In this document: one piece after another, positions 60,335 through 64,000 of the stretch
Layout: the number at the start of each line of letters is the position of its first letter
Position numbering within the stretch: position 1 is the first letter of the stretch
Source: Leptospira brenneri
GTDB lineage: Bacteria; Spirochaetota; Leptospiria; Leptospirales; Leptospiraceae
Direction of reading: 5' to 3'
DNA length: 64,000 nt
Assembly: GCF_002812125.1 (NCBI RefSeq)
Contig: NZ_NPDQ01000005.1
Span: 62,001 to 126,000 of the forward strand
Notes under the pieces: generated by a model
Seen by the model: the letters and a program-made list of their open reading frames with translations, nothing else
Databases searched by the model: none
Told to the model about the DNA's origin: nothing
Translations under genes and position numbers: made by a program

Positions 60335-60378
60335 ACAATTGACAAATTCATATTGTTCCATTAACTATTTATGATTCC

Positions 60379-62550
60379 ATGAGTAATTTTCTTAGAAAAC
60401 ACTTTGAGTCACTCTACATTGGATTTCTTTGGGGGCTACTCTCCTTACTTTTCTTTTCCTCCTTTTTTTTCTTTTATCAAGTCTATGAAAGTCGAATGGA
60501 CCGAAATTCCTTCGAAAATAAAAGTCGCTGGAATTCCCTTTTAAATGATTACTCATCTTACTTAAAAGACGTGGAAACCGGTGGCCGGGGTTACCTCCTA
60601 ACAGGTGATTCAAATTTTTTAGAGCCTTATGAAAATTCGCTCTCCCATATGGTTGTGATAGAGGCCTTACTTCGAGCCGAGTGTGAACCCATATATAAAG
60701 CAGATCTTGAATCTATCATTCAAGCCAAACAATTGAAGTTAGAATTCGTGAAAGGACTAATCGATTCTTATTCACAAGGGAAACTTCCTAAAACAGTTTT
60801 TATCGAAAGTAAAAGACGAATGGATGTTTTTCGAGATGCAGTCAAAAAGTTGTTAGATCCAAAAGTAGCAAAGGAAGAAATAGAAAAGGAAAAAAATCGG
60901 AAATTTACGATTCGTTTGGTGGCGGTTTCAGGAGGTTTTTTCTTTCTTTTGTCTATCTTGATTTTATGGATGATTTTTGTTTTAAAACGAAATGCTCGAA
61001 TTTTAGTAGAGAAAGAGTTAATCGAAGATCGACTTTTTGAAATCGATGATTTATATCAGAATTCACCTGTTGGTTTTCATAGTTTAGATGCCAATGGATA
61101 TTTTGTAAAAATCAATCGTACCGAATGTGAATGGCTAGGTTATACAGAAGAAGAGTTAGTCGGTAAAATTAGACTGATTGATATCCTTACCGAAGGTAGC
61201 AAGGAGGTCTTTAATAAAAATTTCCCCATCTTAAAGAAAACAGGTCGTATTGATAATTTACGTTTTGAAGTTTTACGTAAAGATGGAAGGCCTTTATACT
61301 TAAATCTTTCTGCAACGGCAATTTTTTCAAAATCAAATGAGATGATTCGTACACGTTCTGTATTACTTGATATTTCTCAAATGGTTTTGTATGAAAAGGA
61401 GTTAATCGATTCACGTGTTCGTGCAGAAGATGCCAATCGTGCTAAGTCGGAATTTCTTTCCAGTATGAGTCATGAGCTCAGAACTCCGTTAAATGCTGTA
61501 ATCGGCCTTTCTATGTGGCTTATGGAAGATAACCCAAAACATGAACAAGTTGAACATTTAAAAAACTTACGTTTCTCTAGTGAAACTCTTCTTACATTAA
61601 TTAATGATATATTAGATTTTAATAAAATTGAAGAGCAAATGATCATTATTGAGGAAATTGATTTTAGTTTATCCGAATTCATTCGCTCTGTTTCCACTTC
61701 CTTCTCTGTTAAAGCAAAAGAACAATTGTTATCATTTTATGAAGAAGTTGACCCCAATTTACCTGAACATATTCGTTTTGACCCAACAAGGATGCTTCAG
61801 GTAGTAAATAATTTACTATCAAATGCAATTAAATTTACTAAAGAAGGAACCATTACATTTCGCGTATTGTTAGTATCAAAAAACGAAGATCTAGCGGAAA
61901 TTCGAATCGATGTTGAGGATACCGGAATTGGGATTCCTTTCGACAAACGTCAATATGTCTTTGAAAAATTTACACAAGCAAGTCAGGATACCACAAGAAA
62001 ATATGGTGGGTCTGGACTTGGTCTTGCAATTTCTAAAGGCCTCGTGGAATTAATGAAAGGAAAATTGGAGTTAGAGTCTGAATTTGGTAAGGGATCAAAG
62101 TTTTCCTTTATATTTAGTTGTAAAATTGGTAAGGCAAATTCTTTAGCCCAAGTTCTTTCTGCAACAGATCGTAGTGACTTGACAGGGAAAAGAATTTTAG
62201 TTGCTGATGATATAGAAATCAATCGTTCTATAGTAATTCGTTTTTTGAATCGTTGGGGGATTGAATCAGAAGAGGCATCTGATGGAGAAGAGGTTGTGAG
62301 TAAGTTATCAAATGGAAAGTATGATTTGATACTTATGGATTTACATATGCCAAATGTAGATGGATATACGGCAACGAGAAAAATTCGAGAAAGCGAGAAT
62401 TGGAAACATATCCCTATCATAGCATTAACTGCCTCTGCGCAATTGGAAACGCAGGAAAAGATACATTCAGTCGGGATGAATGATTTTATTTCCAAACCAT
62501 TTTATCCTAATGAGTTATATCAAAAATTAGTTCACTGGCTCGCCGGTTAA
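60379..62550 (+). CDS. CHASE3-PAS hybrid histidine kinase with receiver
   Basis: A 723-residue membrane kinase: TM1 (~14-34), periplasmic CHASE3 sensor (~35-180; DVETGGRGYLLTGDSNFLEPY), TM2 (~183-205) and PAS (~225-345). HisKA has KSEFLSSMSHELRTPLNAVIG (His ~365); the ATPase domain has NLLSNAIKFTKE, DTGIGIP and GGSGLGLAISKG. The C-terminal receiver (~610-720) has phospho-Asp in LILMDLHMPNVDG and FISKPF. All catalytic residues are present. Its 3' end overlaps the convergent phosphatase gene by four bases. Confidence 0.92.
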   Translation: MSNFLRKHFESLYIGFLWGLLSLLFFSSFFFFYQVYESRMDRNSFENKSRWNSLLNDYSSYLKDVETGGRGYLLTGDSNFLEPYENSLSHMVVIEALLRAECEPIYKADLESIIQAKQLKLEFVKGLIDSYSQGKLPKTVFIESKRRMDVFRDAVKKLLDPKVAKEEIEKEKNRKFTIRLVAVSGGFFFLLSILILWMIFVLKRNARILVEKELIEDRLFEIDDLYQNSPVGFHSLDANGYFVKINRTECEWLGYTEEELVGKIRLIDILTEGSKEVFNKNFPILKKTGRIDNLRFEVLRKDGRPLYLNLSATAIFSKSNEMIRTRSVLLDISQMVLYEKELIDSRVRAEDANRAKSEFLSSMSHELRTPLNAVIGLSMWLMEDNPKHEQVEHLKNLRFSSETLLTLINDILDFNKIEEQMIIIEEIDFSLSEFIRSVSTSFSVKAKEQLLSFYEEVDPNLPEHIRFDPTRMLQVVNNLLSNAIKFTKEGTITFRVLLVSKNEDLAEIRIDVEDTGIGIPFDKRQYVFEKFTQASQDTTRKYGGSGLGLAISKGLVELMKGKLELESEFGKGSKFSFIFSCKIGKANSLAQVLSATDRSDLTGKRILVADDIEINRSIVIRFLNRWGIESEEASDGEEVVSKLSNGKYDLILMDLHMPNVDGYTATRKIRESENWKHIPIIALTASAQLETQEKIHSVGMNDFISKPFYPNELYQKLVHWLAG

Positions 62551-64000
62551 ATTTCTTTCTCTAGGGAAATAGCGAGTATCGTAATATCATCATCTGATCT
62601 TTTTGACTTCTGAAACTTTTCGATTTCCGTAATCACTTGGTCGCATATATTTTGTGGAGTTTTAGTTGCTAAGGTTTGTAATAAAGCGTGAAAACGATCC
62701 TCGCCAAATAGTTCTCCTTGGTTTGCGTTCCTTGCTTCAAGGACACCATCTGTATACAATATCAAAGTCCCAGAATCTGGTAGGGAGAGAGTTTTTTCAA
62801 CTAAGCCCGATTCGACATATTCATTCATCGCTCTTCCTGGACTTGTTATGTGTTTTAAGTTGCCTTCTCGGTCCAAATATATCATTGGATGGTGTCCGGC
62901 ATTTGCGATTTTGATCATCTTTTCTTTTTGGTTTATGTAAACAAAGAAGGCACTTAAAAAATGACCGGCAAGGGAACTGAGTAAAGACAATCGAATTCTT
63001 TCTGCTGCATAAACTGGTTTGTCTAAAGAATCATCCCAGATTTGTAATGAAACTTTAGTCATGGAAGCTATCATGGCGGCAGGAATTCCGTGACCAGAAA
63101 CATCACATAAGAATAAACCAATTTCATTTTCTTTCACAATGATTTGGACAAAATCACCGCCAATGTCAGTTGCTGGTAAATAACGAAATCCTAAAGCATG
63201 TCCGTTGGCATGGGTTCTTTTTTGAGGGAGAAGACCATTTTGAAGTTTTTGAGCAATTTTTAATTGAAGGTCTAATTCTTGTTTTTCTTCGGTAGCTTTT
63301 CTATAATCTGAAACTTTGAGAACTAGTGCCATTGATAAAAAGAAAACTTCGATAGCAGATCCCAAAGGTAAGGAATAAGACGATAAATGAACAGGCCTTA
63401 TCCACCCTTGGACTGTGAGTGTATTTAAGGCACCACCAAGTAGAATCGATCCAAATGCTAATAGAAAGAGAAGTGTTTCTAGTTTCCTTTTGCTTTTGAA
63501 AAATACCATTAAGGATATAATGAGTACTAAAAAAATGGGAACAATAACTAACGTGACCCCTAGTTGAATGAAACTTCTTTGTTCCAGAAAGAATATAGAA
63601 AAGATAAGTGAAATGAAGAAGAGAATAAATCCTTTTGTTAATTTTGTGATTTTTGGGAAATTTTTTTCAGTCTCTAAAAACTCTATTGTGAATAATAATC
63701 CAAACACTGAGGTTAAATAAATTGTGATCGGGAAAAGATAATTTTTCCATGTATGTGAATTTCCAATTTCTATATATTGAATGAATCCAGTAGAGAAAGA
63801 ATTTATCAAAAGCACTGTTGCTAGGTAAAAGAAATAATAAAAAAACTTTTTATAACGTAATGTGTGCGCAAGGAAGATGCTAAAAAGAAACATCATAAAT
63901 CCTGCACCGAAGTAAGCGGCAAAAAATATATCCTGTTTTTTTGAAAACGCTATAAAACTTCTCGAATTATAAATCGAAACAAAATTGAAAATGGGATTTG
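62547..64000 (-). CDS. 7TM sensor with SpoIIE-type phosphatase (5' partial)
   Basis: At least 484 residues. The frame stays open to the right edge of the window beyond the first ATG at 63896 (…KKQDIFFAAYFGAGFMMFLFS), so the start lies outside, very likely with a periplasmic 7TMR-DISM domain. Visible parts are about seven transmembrane helices, a coiled coil (EEKQELDLQLKIAQKLQNGLL) and a PP2C domain with DIGGDFVQI, CDVSGHGIPAAM and LYTDGVLEARNANQG. It is the third SpoIIE-type phosphatase of the window. Confidence 0.88.
   Translation of the reverse strand, partial: NPIFNFVSIYNSRSFIAFSKKQDIFFAAYFGAGFMMFLFSIFLAHTLRYKKFFYYFFYLATVLLINSFSTGFIQYIEIGNSHTWKNYLFPITIYLTSVFGLLFTIEFLETEKNFPKITKLTKGFILFFISLIFSIFFLEQRSFIQLGVTLVIVPIFLVLIISLMVFFKSKRKLETLLFLLAFGSILLGGALNTLTVQGWIRPVHLSSYSLPLGSAIEVFFLSMALVLKVSDYRKATEEKQELDLQLKIAQKLQNGLLPQKRTHANGHALGFRYLPATDIGGDFVQIIVKENEIGLFLCDVSGHGIPAAMIASMTKVSLQIWDDSLDKPVYAAERIRLSLLSSLAGHFLSAFFVYINQKEKMIKIANAGHHPMIYLDREGNLKHITSPGRAMNEYVESGLVEKTLSLPDSGTLILYTDGVLEARNANQGELFGEDRFHALLQTLATKTPQNICDQVITEIEKFQKSKRSDDDITILAISLEKEI

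Noticed and set aside
63894..63896. ATG at 63896 as the start of the last phosphatase.
   Set aside because: The frame stays open to the window edge with family-like sequence upstream, so the gene is partial.

Overview
The window looks like a chromosomal segment of a Leptospira, most likely a saprophytic or otherwise environmental species. Four things point there: a DUF1554 lipoprotein, a Fur-family regulator that closely resembles leptospiral PerR, many lipoproteins with loose spirochaete-type lipoboxes, and many membrane sensors fused to SpoIIE-type phosphatases. The DNA is AT-rich and densely coding on both strands. I see no phage, insertion sequence, CRISPR array, rRNA or tRNA. The species assignment is inference from gene content, not from a search.

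Layout. 1-1150: the end of eutC (ethanolamine ammonia-lyase, an adenosylcobalamin enzyme), then a cobalamin riboswitch leading into a small cysteine-rich CWC protein. 1.3-7.8 kb: a membrane LuxR-type regulator, two overlapping lipoprotein genes, a GST / ArsR / SRPBCC operon behind twin palindromic operators, a hypothetical protein and a nucleoside deoxyribosyltransferase-like protein. 7.9-11.1 kb: a 1076-residue sensor / kinase / receiver / phosphatase fusion. 11.4-17.6 kb: a PLP enzyme, an esterase, a flavin monooxygenase, and an HxlR regulator divergent from an SDR and a quinone oxidoreductase. 17.6-23 kb: a divergent sphingolipid module (endoglycoceramidase and ceramidase, both predicted lipoproteins) whose shared intergenic region carries two near-identical palindromic repeats, followed by a TetR gene. 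23-29.3 kb: a beta-helix lipoprotein and a fatty-acid oxidation unit (TetR, dienoyl-CoA reductase-like enzyme, acyl-CoA dehydrogenase) with twin TTACC-N3-GGTAA operators. 29.4-36 kb: an EF-hand protein, a GC-rich hairpin element, a hemolysin III protein, a TetR/quinone-reductase pair, a lipoprotein, a porin-like protein and a DUF1415 protein. 36.2-42.7 kb: a complete six-gene ebo operon (eboA-F). 42.8-46.4 kb: a double cyclic-nucleotide-binding regulator, DoxX, a winged-helix protein, a ketopantoate reductase-like protein and perR with three operator-like boxes. 46.9-64 kb: signalling and metabolism, with two more SpoIIE phosphatases (the last runs off the window), three histidine kinases, a permuted-looking flavoprotein fused to a polyferredoxin membrane protein, glycerate kinase, a secernin-like peptidase, an atypical P-type ATPase and a patatin.

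How it fits together. Several catabolic or detoxification units each have a one-component regulator beside them and visible palindromes in the control region, so local repressor-inducer control is the common theme. The most interesting parts are the sphingolipid-degradation pair with its repeated operator and a Ser-to-Thr change in the ceramidase, the intact ebo operon, the B12 riboswitch in front of a CWC protein, and the permuted flavoprotein-polyferredoxin fusion.
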